Origin: Algoriphagus marinus
Lineage (GTDB): Bacteria; Bacteroidota; Bacteroidia; Cytophagales; Cyclobacteriaceae
Direction: 5' to 3'
Length of the DNA stretch: 64,000 nucleotides
Assembly (NCBI RefSeq): GCF_001936475.1
Contig: NZ_MSPQ01000007.1
Span: 186,001 to 250,000, forward strand
Shown here: positions 27,501 through 34,455 of the stretch, piece by piece
How the letters are laid out: every line of letters begins with the position of its first letter
Position numbering within the stretch: position 1 is the first letter of the stretch
The notes under the pieces: generated by a model
Told to the model about the DNA's origin: nothing
The model's database searches: none
Seen by the model: only the letters and a program-made list of their open reading frames with translations
Program-made: the position numbers and the translations under genes

Positions 27501-27802
27501 GGAGGAACGACCGAAGCGATCTGTCTAAAGAGACTGCTTCGACCGCTGAAGCGGATCTCGCAGTGACGGGAAGAGTCTACATCAACTCCGAGCAATACTT
27601 CGACAGCGTACCCGAACTCGCCTGGAATTTCTATATCGGCGGCTACCAACCCGCCCAAAAATGGCTCAAAGACCGCAAAGGCCGAACCCTGGATTTTCAG
27701 GATATTCTGCATTATCAGAAGATCATCAAGGCATTAGTGGAGACGGATCGGGTGATGAGGGAGATAGATGGGGAGGGGTTTATGGAAGGAGGTGTGCGGT
27801 GA
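24512..27802 (+). CDS. Single-chain restriction-modification enzyme (type ISP/IIG-like, N6-adenine methylase)
   Basis: A 1096-residue protein combining cleavage, methylation and DNA recognition. The N-terminal PD-ExK nuclease has Asp54 (APDYIL), Glu69 and Lys71 (GYIEAKD). After a helical linker come the methylase SAM motif DPATGTGTF (Asp389) and the catalytic NPPY (507-510) for N6-adenine. The C-terminal region resembles the type ISP specificity domain (CLYRPFDSRYMYYE, GGYQPAQKWLKDRKGR). No helicase motifs are seen, unlike LlaGI-type ISP enzymes (~1600 residues), so it is closer to type IIG/IIL layout. The specificity part (26040-27005) is AT-rich, and a palindromic element adds about 34 residues at 985-1019. 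Its stop overlaps the next gene. Confidence 0.9.
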   Translation: MTVSEYIASINNRYRLGHATEHTFRGDLQQLIESLIPNISATNEPKRQACGAPDYILTNKKEIPVGYIEAKDIGDNDLTGSKKNGNKEQFDRYKGSLDNLIFTDYLDFYYYINGELATSIRIGVVDNGKILPLPHNFPAFELLIKEFTTHISQSIKSPKKLAEMMAGKARMLANVIENSLNSDEINQENSTLREQMNAFKEILIHDITPKEFSDVYAQTISYGMFAARLYDETLDSFSRQEAAELIPKSNPFLRKLFQYIAGYDLDDRIKWIVDALADIFRAADVNAILSNFGKATQTEDPIIHFYETFLSTYDPKLRKARGVWYTPHPVVNFIIRAVDDILIDEFDLPMGLADTSKTTIKVPIATHDKRFSGGIREVDQEVHRVQFLDPATGTGTFVAEAINHIYSKFKGQQGLWNSYVENHLLPRINGFELLMASYAMAHLKLDLLLKQTGYTGTKGQRFRIYLTNSLEEYHKDTGTLFANWLSAEANEANQIKRDAPVMIVAGNPPYSVSSTNKGEWIQNLIADYKKNLNERKINLDDDYIKFIRYGQHFIDKNGSGILAYISNNSFLDGITHRQMRKSLLDTFDKIYILDLHGNSKKQEVSPDGSKDENVFDIMQGVSINIFIKNSTNKKIIKTFDIFGRRDIKYQFLLKNSISSIKWKDISIDKPYYFFLNKNFYGKEIYEKGFSVVEVFNIFQNGIKSDRDKLFFSVDKTELEERIKLLFSENLDRNFKETYAVKDSSSYNLTHRISSMNFNDKNVSKCLYRPFDSRYMYYELGLTSRPAWKVMAHTLNKDNFAFICLRQSRNSETGTYFIGRNLVNKDAISLLDIATIFPLYLYPDSDSQLSLDSSANRTPNLDPKIVAEIAKGLGLSFLPEKEEGGEVCFAESGEVMPEYRQSFAPVDLLDYIYAILHSPSYRETYKEFLKIDFPRVPYPTDVEEFWRLVALGGELRSLHLMESPSLNEYITEYPIGGENEVEKPHFVIASDESASSRGRNDRSDLSKETASTAEADLAVTGRVYINSEQYFDSVPELAWNFYIGGYQPAQKWLKDRKGRTLDFQDILHYQKIIKALVETDRVMREIDGEGFMEGGVR
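27466..27568. repeat. Palindromic repeat element inserted in frame in the R-M gene
   Basis: A 103 bp element with inverted ends CGTCATTGCGAG (27466-27477) and CTCGCAGTGACG (27557-27568), which pair with one mismatch, and inner arms CGAAGC/GCTTCG and GTCT/AGAC. The sequence resembles the CGTCATTGCGAGGxxGAACGA-type repeats common between Bacteroidetes genes. It is translated as a polar, charged stretch (SDESASSRGRNDRSD...) between KPHF and GRVYIN, where related enzymes, as I recall, are continuous. Confidence 0.82.
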
Positions 27803-29058
27803 ATGATTTGAAAGAGTTTAAAGGATTTTGGTGTTTACCTGAAAAACCTGAAACAATGATTCCAGGTATTGCCAAATTCGATCCTGAGTCTGGAGTTACC
27901 CTAGAATTAATAGGTTCTTTTCATGAAGAATTAAATTTGTTTTTTAATCATAATTTATCAAGTGCTGATTTAATCTATGGAGTGGATTCCAATCATAAAA
28001 AAATAAGTCTTGTTTATTGCGATGTTGCAAAGCATGAAAAGGTTTATAAAGCAAAATTTTCACTTATTAAATATAGAGTACGATACTTACTTGAAGGCAT
28101 TCATCTTAAAGATGTTCATGCAAAAATTTTTTCAAGAGGAAATTTTAATACAGATAAACTGAATAAATGGTTTTTAAGAAACAACATTAGAAATTCATAT
28201 ACTTTCAATTCAGAAAATGAAATAACGGGTTTTTCCATCTCATTTGACAGTTTAAAAAACCGATTTATTTATGATTTGAAGATTGATGATTTTTGGCTGC
28301 TTGAAATTGTTAGTAAAAGTTGGCAGCAGGAAAAAGATTTTAATGGGATTAATATCAATGAAATTTATATAATAAAAATTTCATCTGTTGAGCCATCTGC
28401 TTTTTTAGATATTGTAAAAAAAAGTGAAAGATTATTATTATTTTTTGAGTTGGCTTTTACATCAAAAGTTAAGTTTATAAGCTTTTATTTATTTGATCAT
28501 GAACCTGACGCAGATAATCTAGGTAATAAGTCAATTGCTCTTTATTATAAGCAAAGATTAGGACTTCGTGATAAATCGCCTTATGATAGGCCTGTTTTCA
28601 ATTTTAATCATATTGAAAATAGCTTAAATAGCATTTTATGTAACTGGATGGCAATTGATTCAAAGTTGGAACCAATTTTAAATTATTTAGTTAAGAGCTT
28701 TCAAAATGACAATTATTTTGACACAAGTAATTTTATGATAATTGTCAATGCCCTAGAAGGATTCCATAGGCGTTTTAGAAATGATGGACACGTGGACTTG
28801 AAAGTTCGTTTAGATTTTTTATTCGACGAGTTTCAAAATGTGATTGATATAGGGAAAATAAAATTGGATTCCTTCCGAATAGCACGAAATAGGCATTATT
28901 ATTCTCATTTTTATGAGAAGGATTTTCAGTATTTATATGATCTACAGGGGCTTGTTGATGTTACTTTTGAATTGCGTAAATTATTGTATTGCTGTATTTT
29001 AAAACAAATTGGGTTTAATGATGCCTTACTTAAAAATGTTTCAGTAGAAACCTTATAA
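27799..29058 (+). CDS. ApeA-like HEPN domain protein, probable abortive-infection effector
   Basis: A 419-residue protein. The start is GTG 27799, overlapping the R-M stop (GTGA) and preceded by a very strong Shine-Dalgarno GGAAGGAGG (27784-27792), which is rare in this window. The N-terminal ~290 residues match an ApeA-type N-terminal domain in layout (opening FKGFWCLP, then GxxxLELIG); the C-terminal part is a HEPN domain with R363-N and His370 (ARNRHYYSHF), the RN-x-H ribonuclease motif. ApeA proteins have been reported as anti-phage effectors. The gene is about 30 percent GC, much lower than its neighbours, a sign of transfer. Coupling to an R-M gene suggests a joint defence role. Confidence 0.8.
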   Translation: MNDLKEFKGFWCLPEKPETMIPGIAKFDPESGVTLELIGSFHEELNLFFNHNLSSADLIYGVDSNHKKISLVYCDVAKHEKVYKAKFSLIKYRVRYLLEGIHLKDVHAKIFSRGNFNTDKLNKWFLRNNIRNSYTFNSENEITGFSISFDSLKNRFIYDLKIDDFWLLEIVSKSWQQEKDFNGININEIYIIKISSVEPSAFLDIVKKSERLLLFFELAFTSKVKFISFYLFDHEPDADNLGNKSIALYYKQRLGLRDKSPYDRPVFNFNHIENSLNSILCNWMAIDSKLEPILNYLVKSFQNDNYFDTSNFMIIVNALEGFHRRFRNDGHVDLKVRLDFLFDEFQNVIDIGKIKLDSFRIARNRHYYSHFYEKDFQYLYDLQGLVDVTFELRKLLYCCILKQIGFNDALLKNVSVETL

Positions 29059-29120
29059 GTAGCTACCTCACCTAGGAATAGAATGCTTGCCCCGTCTAAG
29101 TGTACAATAAGCGTTTGTCT

Positions 29121-29149
29121 AAGCGTAGTTTATAACTACGCTTTTTTAT
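29121..29149 (+). terminator. Rho-independent terminator of the defence operon
   Basis: Perfect 10 bp stem AAGCGTAGTT (29121-29130) and AACTACGCTT (29134-29143) with loop TAT, running into TTTTATTTATT. It lies 63 bases after the stop codon of the HEPN gene. Confidence 0.9.
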
Positions 29150-29224
29150 TTATTAGGGATTTGAAATCTCAATAAAAGACCAAGGGGTACTTCCGAAGTA
29201 CCCTCCCCCACTTCAAACAAGCGT

Positions 29225-29330
29225 CATCCCTACTTTTATACGGGATGTCCTATCTTTTATATAGGACATCTCTTCTTTTACACGGGCGATCGCATGTTTT
29301 TATAAGGAGGTCGCGTGTTTTACTAGGGGT
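29225..29330. repeat. Run of short hairpins with CTTTTAT loops
   Basis: Three consecutive palindromes: CATCCC...GGGATG (29225-29247), GATGTCCTAT-CTTTTAT-ATAGGACATC (29244-29270, perfect), and a weaker GCGATCGCATG/AGGTCGCGTG pair. Neighbouring stems share arms, so alternative pairings are possible. No coding potential was seen. Confidence 0.6.
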
Positions 29331-29348
29331 ATTGAAGCATTAGACCAT

Positions 29349-29375
29349 AAAAAGGCCGAGGATTGCTCCTCGGCC
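29349..29375 (-). terminator. Strong minus-strand terminator with no obvious gene ahead of it
   Basis: Read on the minus strand: GGCCGAGGA-GCAA-TCCTCGGCC followed by TTTTTAT (plus-strand stem 29354-29362 and 29367-29375). No protein gene on the minus strand ends near it; the next one ends at 30943. It may close a small RNA encoded around 29376-29500 or be a remnant. Confidence 0.7.
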
Positions 29376-29599
29376 AGTCGTGTTAAGTTTAATCAAACAA
29401 AATAAGCTGAAAAAGGGTAATTTATTCAACTTACAGACGGGTTATTCCCGCTTGCATCTTTGCTCAAAGCGCTCTTTGAGATCTTCCTAGATTGATTTTT
29501 AAAAATCTGGTTGAAATATTAAAAACCTTAGGTAATTAAATGAAATTAGTTTGAAATCACAATAGCCTTTAGGTGATTTGTTTAAAAAATTATTGGACT

Positions 29600-29735
29600 G
29601 GGGGTTAGGGAAATGAGATTAGGGATTGGGGATTAGGGATTAGAGATTAAGAGAATGAGAGAATGAGAGAAAAAGAGAAAAGGGCCCCGATAGCTCGGGG
29701 GGATTAGAGCTCCGATAGATTGGAGGAGATTAATA
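29600..29735. repeat. G/A-rich intergenic repeat, second copy
   Basis: Same order of elements as 15560-15668: GGGATTGGGGATTAGGGATT, GAGATTAAGAGAATGAGAG, a CCCCGATAGCTCGGGG palindrome, then GAGCTCC...GGAGGAG. No gene is contained. Confidence 0.6.
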
Positions 29736-29738
29736 AGC

Positions 29739-30430
29739 TATGTTTTCTATGTGACTATGTGGTTTAAAATCTTTATGGCTTTGCTGTTAAAAAAATATTT
29801 CCAGCCTCCCGCACCTACCCCTTTTTCCAGATTGCTACCCTGCGCGGGAGGGAAAATGTGGGGATTCCTTTACCATGGGCTGCGCCCATGGCTACCGAGC
29901 TTTAGCACCTACGGCGCTGTTGCTAGGTCGCAATTTGAGTAATCTTTCGATTTTAAGGCTTTTCAGACTTCTCAATTTAGCCTTCTGATTTCAAAAGCTA
30001 TGTTTTCTATCTTTTCTATGTGGTTTAAAACCTTTGCGGCTTAGCGGTTATAAAAATATTTCCAGCCTCCCGCACCTACCCCTTTTTCCAGATTGCTACC
30101 CTGCGCGGGAGGGAAAATGTGGGGATTCCTTTACCATGGGCTGCGCCCATGGCTACCGAGCTTTAGCACCTACGGCGCTGTTGCTAGGTCGCAATTTGAG
30201 TAATCTTTCGATTTTAAGGCTTTTCAGACTTCTCAATTTAGCCTTCTGATTTCAAAAACTATGTTTTCTATCTTTTCTATGCGGTTTAAAAACCTTTGCG
30301 CCTTTGCGGTTAAAAAAATATTTCCAGCCTCCCGCACCTACCCCTTTTTCCAGATTGATATCCTGCGCGGGAGGGAATGGTGTGGGATTTCCTTTACCAT
30401 GGCCCCGATAGCTATCGAGGGCACACATGG
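29739..30430. repeat. Tandem 261 bp palindrome-rich intergenic repeat, three copies
   Basis: The block CCAGCCTCCCGCACC occurs at 29801, 30062 and 30324, giving periods of 261 and 262 bp. Each unit carries a pairing CCTCCCGCA...TGCGCGGGAGG and, in the first two, the perfect hairpin CCATGGGC-TGC-GCCCATGG, plus an AACCTTTGCGGC-type stretch. The first two copies are nearly identical. Related pieces occur at 34013-34334, 38040-38085 and 40868-41010. Confidence 0.85.
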
Positions 30431-30868
30431 CTACAAACAAATCGCTCCTCTGGAGCTTTTACGGTCCAAATAACCAATGATTTGAAACGAACAATTAATC
30501 TGTAAGCGCGGTGGGTCGACGTAGCAGCGGGCCGGCGATGGGCGGTGCGGTGGAAGCTTTGCTACGTCTTGGCCTTTTGGTCCTTTTGGGCTAAGCCAAA
30601 AGGACGAGAAAGGAAAAGATTCATCACCATCCTCCCTCACATTCATGCCTTTTCCAAATCAAAATCCTGCGCTAGAAGGAACGGTATTGGCTTTCATTTA
30701 CCATGTGTTGAACCCATGGCTACCGAGCTTTAGCACCTACTGCGCTGTTGCTAGGTCGCAATTTGAGTAATCTTTCAATTTTAAGGCTTTTCAGACTTCT
30801 CACTTTAGCCTTCTGATTTAAAAAACTATGTTTTCTATCTTTTCTATGCGGTTTAAAACCTTTGCGGC
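30427..30868. repeat. 442 bp direct repeat, copy 1
   Basis: Nearly identical to 33615-34056 in the same orientation (offset 3188 bp). Includes the perfect hairpin GTCCTTTTGG-GCTAAG-CCAAAAGGAC; copy 2 differs in the loop but keeps the stem. It ends in the CTATGTTTTCTATC...GCGG sequence shared with the 261 bp repeat. Short open frames across it are not genes. Confidence 0.85.
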
Positions 30869-30942
30869 CAGGATTTTGACCTTCATATTCTTGGCGGTTA
30901 AAACGAATTTGTGGTTTTTGCCCCCCCTCAAAAAGAGCGCTC

Positions 30943-31623
30943 TTATTGGAAAGCCCAACCTACAAAGAGCCCATAATTTGGCTTATATATTTTTCCAGGT
31001 CCATATTGATCGAGATTGGCACCAAGACCAAAGCTGAGTGCATTGATTTTTAATCCTGTCCTTAGCTGCAAATAACTTCGGGCATGGGAGTTTTCCTGGG
31101 TATTGTGGATGTATAAGAATTGTAACCTAGTGTATAAACTGGTTTTGGGACTGAGTTGAGGTTTGAATTCATAGATTCCAAAGAACTCCGTATTACCTGA
31201 ATTCAACAATAAAGAAGCAATGGTCACTGAGAGCCATTTTCTACTGGAATAAACATGCTGTGCTCCGAGAAGAGGTGAAAATCCGACTTTGTTGTTTGTA
31301 GTCCCACCTCCTACGATACTAAAGCCTTTATAGATCTCGTAGTTAATGACCACAGGAATAGCCATATCCAAATCCTCTCGCTCATTGTCATAGCTAGCCG
31401 ATAAAGTAGCAACTGTGAGAAAGCCAAATCTGCTTTCGGGTGAAAACTTTTTCTTTGTGACCAATTGGAAAAACATCCGGTTATTACCTGCCATAAATTC
31501 TGCTGGTGTAGGCACTTTAGGCGGACCTTCCTGTGCTAGGGATGTCTTTACTCCCCCTAATAAAATCAGCACAAACAATGTATAGAATAAATAAGAGTTG
31601 GCTTTTCGGGTGATACTTTGCAT
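30943..31623 (-). CDS. Hypothetical outer-membrane beta-barrel-like protein
   Basis: A 226-residue exported protein with a signal peptide ending near SLAQ (residue 30). The mature part is a series of alternating amphipathic strands (SRFGFLTVATLSASY, KWLSVTIASLLLN, SYLQLRTGLKINALSFGLGANL) and ends in an aromatic residue pattern (YGLFVGWAFQ) expected of an outer-membrane barrel. I do not recognise a named family. It is downstream of the Crp/Fnr regulator by 77 bp and may be its target or part of the same transcript. Confidence 0.7.
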   Translation of the reverse strand: MQSITRKANSYLFYTLFVLILLGGVKTSLAQEGPPKVPTPAEFMAGNNRMFFQLVTKKKFSPESRFGFLTVATLSASYDNEREDLDMAIPVVINYEIYKGFSIVGGGTTNNKVGFSPLLGAQHVYSSRKWLSVTIASLLLNSGNTEFFGIYEFKPQLSPKTSLYTRLQFLYIHNTQENSHARSYLQLRTGLKINALSFGLGANLDQYGPGKIYKPNYGLFVGWAFQ

Positions 31624-31700
31624 CTGTTTATTTTTTTTAATGATGCAAAGTTGGGAAATGGAAAACCGAAAAGTGTTGCGCTATAGCAACGTTTTGAGGA

Positions 31701-32270
31701 CTAAAGGTTGGTTTTAAGGCGACTTAGGGTGTATGGGGTAATTCCTAAATAGCTTGCAATAATTTTATTGGAAAGTCTACCAAAAATATTCGGATGCTTT
31801 TCGATTAGAAATTTCAAGCGCTGCAAGCTATCAGAACCTTGAAAGTCATAGATCCGCTTTTGGGTAGTGATGTAGGCGGATTCCAGGATTTTGCGGTAAA
31901 CAAGATTTACGGCAGGTTCATTTTCCACCAACAAAAAAAAGTCATCCTTATTAATCTCCAACAATGTGGATTTTTCCAAGCATTGAATGTATTCCGTGGC
32001 GGGCTGTCCTGTAATCAGACTTGTAAAGGAAGTTCCGAATTTCCCCTCTAAAGCGATATATCTAGTGTTTTCTAAACCTTCCGGGTTTATAGAGTACAAA
32101 CGGAGACATCCAGAAACCACAAAATAATTGGACTTACAGACCTCTCCTTCTCGAAGCAAGAATTCATTTTTTTTGAATGTTTTCTCCTTAAAGTATGCTG
32201 CCAGTTCCTCTAGTTTTTGCTCAGTGATTTGCGTCCTTTTCTGAAAGTATGATTTTAAAGTCTCATGCAT
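31701..32270 (-). CDS. Crp/Fnr-family transcriptional regulator
   Basis: A 189-residue regulator with an N-terminal cyclic-nucleotide-binding-like beta roll (FLLREGEVCKSNYFVVSGCLRLY, residues 38-60) and a C-terminal helix-turn-helix (LSNKIIASYLGITPYTLSRLK). No Fe-S cysteine cluster or clear cAMP-contact set is present, as in most Bacteroidetes members, so the ligand is unknown. It lies between the cytochrome-c peroxidase gene and the outer-membrane protein gene on the same strand. Confidence 0.9.
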   Translation of the reverse strand: MHETLKSYFQKRTQITEQKLEELAAYFKEKTFKKNEFLLREGEVCKSNYFVVSGCLRLYSINPEGLENTRYIALEGKFGTSFTSLITGQPATEYIQCLEKSTLLEINKDDFFLLVENEPAVNLVYRKILESAYITTQKRIYDFQGSDSLQRLKFLIEKHPNIFGRLSNKIIASYLGITPYTLSRLKTNL

Positions 32271-32332
32271 AGTCTTTAATACAGGTTTCTGTGAAGATAC
32301 ACTAATCGACCATTTAAGGGCAAACCAAAAGC

Positions 32333-33509
32333 CTACTTAAAAGGGTCACTGAATTTAGGGTCGTTGGTCAGCGTATTGTCGGTGAGCGTCTTTAGAAAAT
32401 TGACTATATCGATCTTTTGCTGTTCGCTCAAGTTCAGCTGTTGGGGATTTCCATTCAGATCCTTTAGGGAACTGTTTAGATTCGGATGATTTTTGACACC
32501 ATTGTTATAATGCTCAATGACTTCCTCCAGCGTCGCAAATCTACCATCATGCATGTAGGGCGCTGTCAATTGAATGTTTTTAAGCGAAGGCACTTTGAAG
32601 GTTCCTGAGAATTGAGGGTTGGGAATAGCCTCAAATACCCCGAGGTCTGTTGTTGACACCAAGTCCAAGCCATTGTTTGTCGTGCCGGCATCGGGATTGA
32701 TAAATGCTTCCGTAGAGTGGCAGCCCACACAGCTCAAACCTCCGAGTGCCTTGGGCATAAAGAACAACCGCTTCCCATTGTTTTCACTCACTGTGAAATT
32801 CGGAAAGTCGGCCGTAGGGATATTTACTGATGCCCGTCCAACATCATACTTGCTTGAAACGCTGACTATACTCCTGATAAATTGCGCCAAGGCTTTTGAA
32901 ATTTTATCTGATGTCACCTCCGTCGACCCAAAAGCATTTTTAAAAAGCGCTGCATAGAAGGATTGATTTTGAACCGTAGTTACCACTTGGCTTAATGTCA
33001 TCCCCATTTCGACGGGGTCTTGGAATGGCTCCAGAACTTGCTCTTCCAAAGTAGCGGCTCTTTCATCCCAAAAAAATCGACCTCTATCATACCATCTGGC
33101 ATTAATAAGGCTCATCGAATGTCTTCGGGTAGTTGCTCCGTCAAAGCCTAGGCTTAGTTTTTTAGGATCTGAAAATCCATTTGCCTGGATATGACAGGAG
33201 GCGCAGGAAATCGTACCATTTGCGCTAAGGCTTTTATCATAAAATAATACTCTACCCAAGGTAGCCCCATCGTTGGTTGTGGGATTGGTAGACGGTGTGT
33301 TGTCATTGTCTATCGCGGCATTCTGTCCGGGACCAATCAGGGCATTTGTTGAGAGATGTCTGGGGATATCGATCGCAGTATAGTCAAAAGGGATGTCAGG
33401 AAGGTTAATCGCGCTTTCGGTGGATATGGGTTCCATCTCATCCTTTATTACAAGAGATTAGTCCGAAAAAAATCAGGGACATCAATAGCCCATTCGTCTT
33501 CAAGTTCAT
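32333..33509 (-). CDS. Cytochrome-c peroxidase (MauG/CcpA family) lipoprotein, apparent frameshift behind the signal
   Basis: A di-heme enzyme that reduces hydrogen peroxide in the periplasm: heme sites CASCH (first domain) and CVGCH (second), plus APYMHDGRFATLEEVIEHYN near the end. An uninterrupted frame runs only from ATG 33436, which lacks any export signal. Another frame from ATG 33509 encodes MNLKTNGLLMSL...LISCNKG, a complete lipoprotein signal, and stops at TGA just where the enzyme frame begins. Removing one A from the AAA at 33444-33446 would join them as ...SCNKDEMEP, the usual start of such lipoproteins. So the gene is shifted by one base, or the base call is wrong. Confidence 0.82.
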
Positions 33510-33614
33510 CTGTTTTGGGTTTTTGAGTAAGACTTGAACCAATTGTGAAGGTTTAATGGAGAGTTAAGAATTTAAGGATTTATAAAGAGACTATTGGGGA
33601 CGCAATCTTCGCTA

Positions 33615-34056
33615 ATGGCTACAAACAAATCGCTCCTCTGGAGCTTTTACGGTCCAAATAACCAATGATTTGAAACGAACAATTAATCTGTAAGCGCGGT
33701 GGGTCGACGTAGCAGCGGGCCGGCGATGGGCGGTGCGGTGGAAGCTTTGCTACGTCTTGGCCTATTGGTCCTTTTGGACTAAGCCAAAAGGACGAGAAAG
33801 AAAAAGATTCATCACCATCCTCCCTCACATTCATGCCTTTTCCAAATCAAAATGCTGCGCAAGAAGGAACGGTATTGGCTTTCATTTACCATGTGTTGGA
33901 CCCATGGCTACCGAGCTCTAGAACCTACGGCGCTGTTGCTAGGTCGCAATTTGAGTAATCTTTCAATTTTAAGGCTTTTCAGACTTCTCACTTTAGCCTT
34001 CTGATTTCAAAAGCTATGTTTTCTATCTTTCTATGCGGTTAAAAAACCTTTGCGGC
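33615..34056. repeat. 442 bp direct repeat, copy 2
   Basis: Second copy of 30427-30868. The two copies bracket the minus-strand block of outer-membrane protein, Crp/Fnr regulator and cytochrome-c peroxidase. Stem-preserving changes are seen in the CCAAAAGGAC hairpin. Confidence 0.85.
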
Positions 34057-34334
34057 TTTGCGATTATAAAAATATTTCCAACCTCCCGCACCTACCCCTT
34101 TTTCCAGATTGATATCCTGCGCGGGAGCGGATTGATGCAACTCCGATTACCCCGGGTTAACCCAGATAACTATCGGGGCCGGGGCTACAAATAAATCGCT
34201 CCTCTGGAGCTATTGCTAGACTTCATTGATTCATCTTTCAATTTTAAGGCTTTTCAGACTTCTCACTTTAGCCTTCTGATTTCAAAAGCTATGTTTTCTA
34301 TCTTTTCTATGCGGTTTAAAACCTTTGCAGCCTG
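34013..34334. repeat. Further copy of the 261 bp repeat family
   Basis: Contains CCTCCCGCACCTACCCC and TGCGCGGGAG as in 29739-30430, then ATAACTATCGGGG and the shared CAAATAAATCGCTCCTCTGG piece, and closes with a second CTATGTTTTCTATC...GCGGTTTAAAACC. The gap from 34335 to the P1 peptidase stop has no gene. Confidence 0.7.
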
Positions 34335-34455
34335 CTAATCCACATTTGCAATGTCCAATTACTATCATCGGATTTTCAATCCTTAGAAAGAATCGTCGCC
34401 ATCCCTTCTTTAGGAGATAGTATTAATCAGGCGAGGAATACTAGTACCCTAGTTT

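Noticed and set aside
24512..27802. Full type ISP enzyme with helicase (LlaGI-like)
   Set aside because: The protein is about 500 residues shorter and no helicase Walker or DEAD motifs were found between nuclease and methylase.
29349..29375. Terminator of the HEPN gene on the plus strand
   Set aside because: The T-run lies only on the minus-strand side, and the HEPN operon already has a strong terminator at 29121-29149.
30431..30733. Short open frames within the 442 bp repeat, and the same at 33619-33921
   Set aside because: They span palindromes and are identical only because the DNA is repeated. Such frames are commonly over-annotated in Bacteroidetes genomes.
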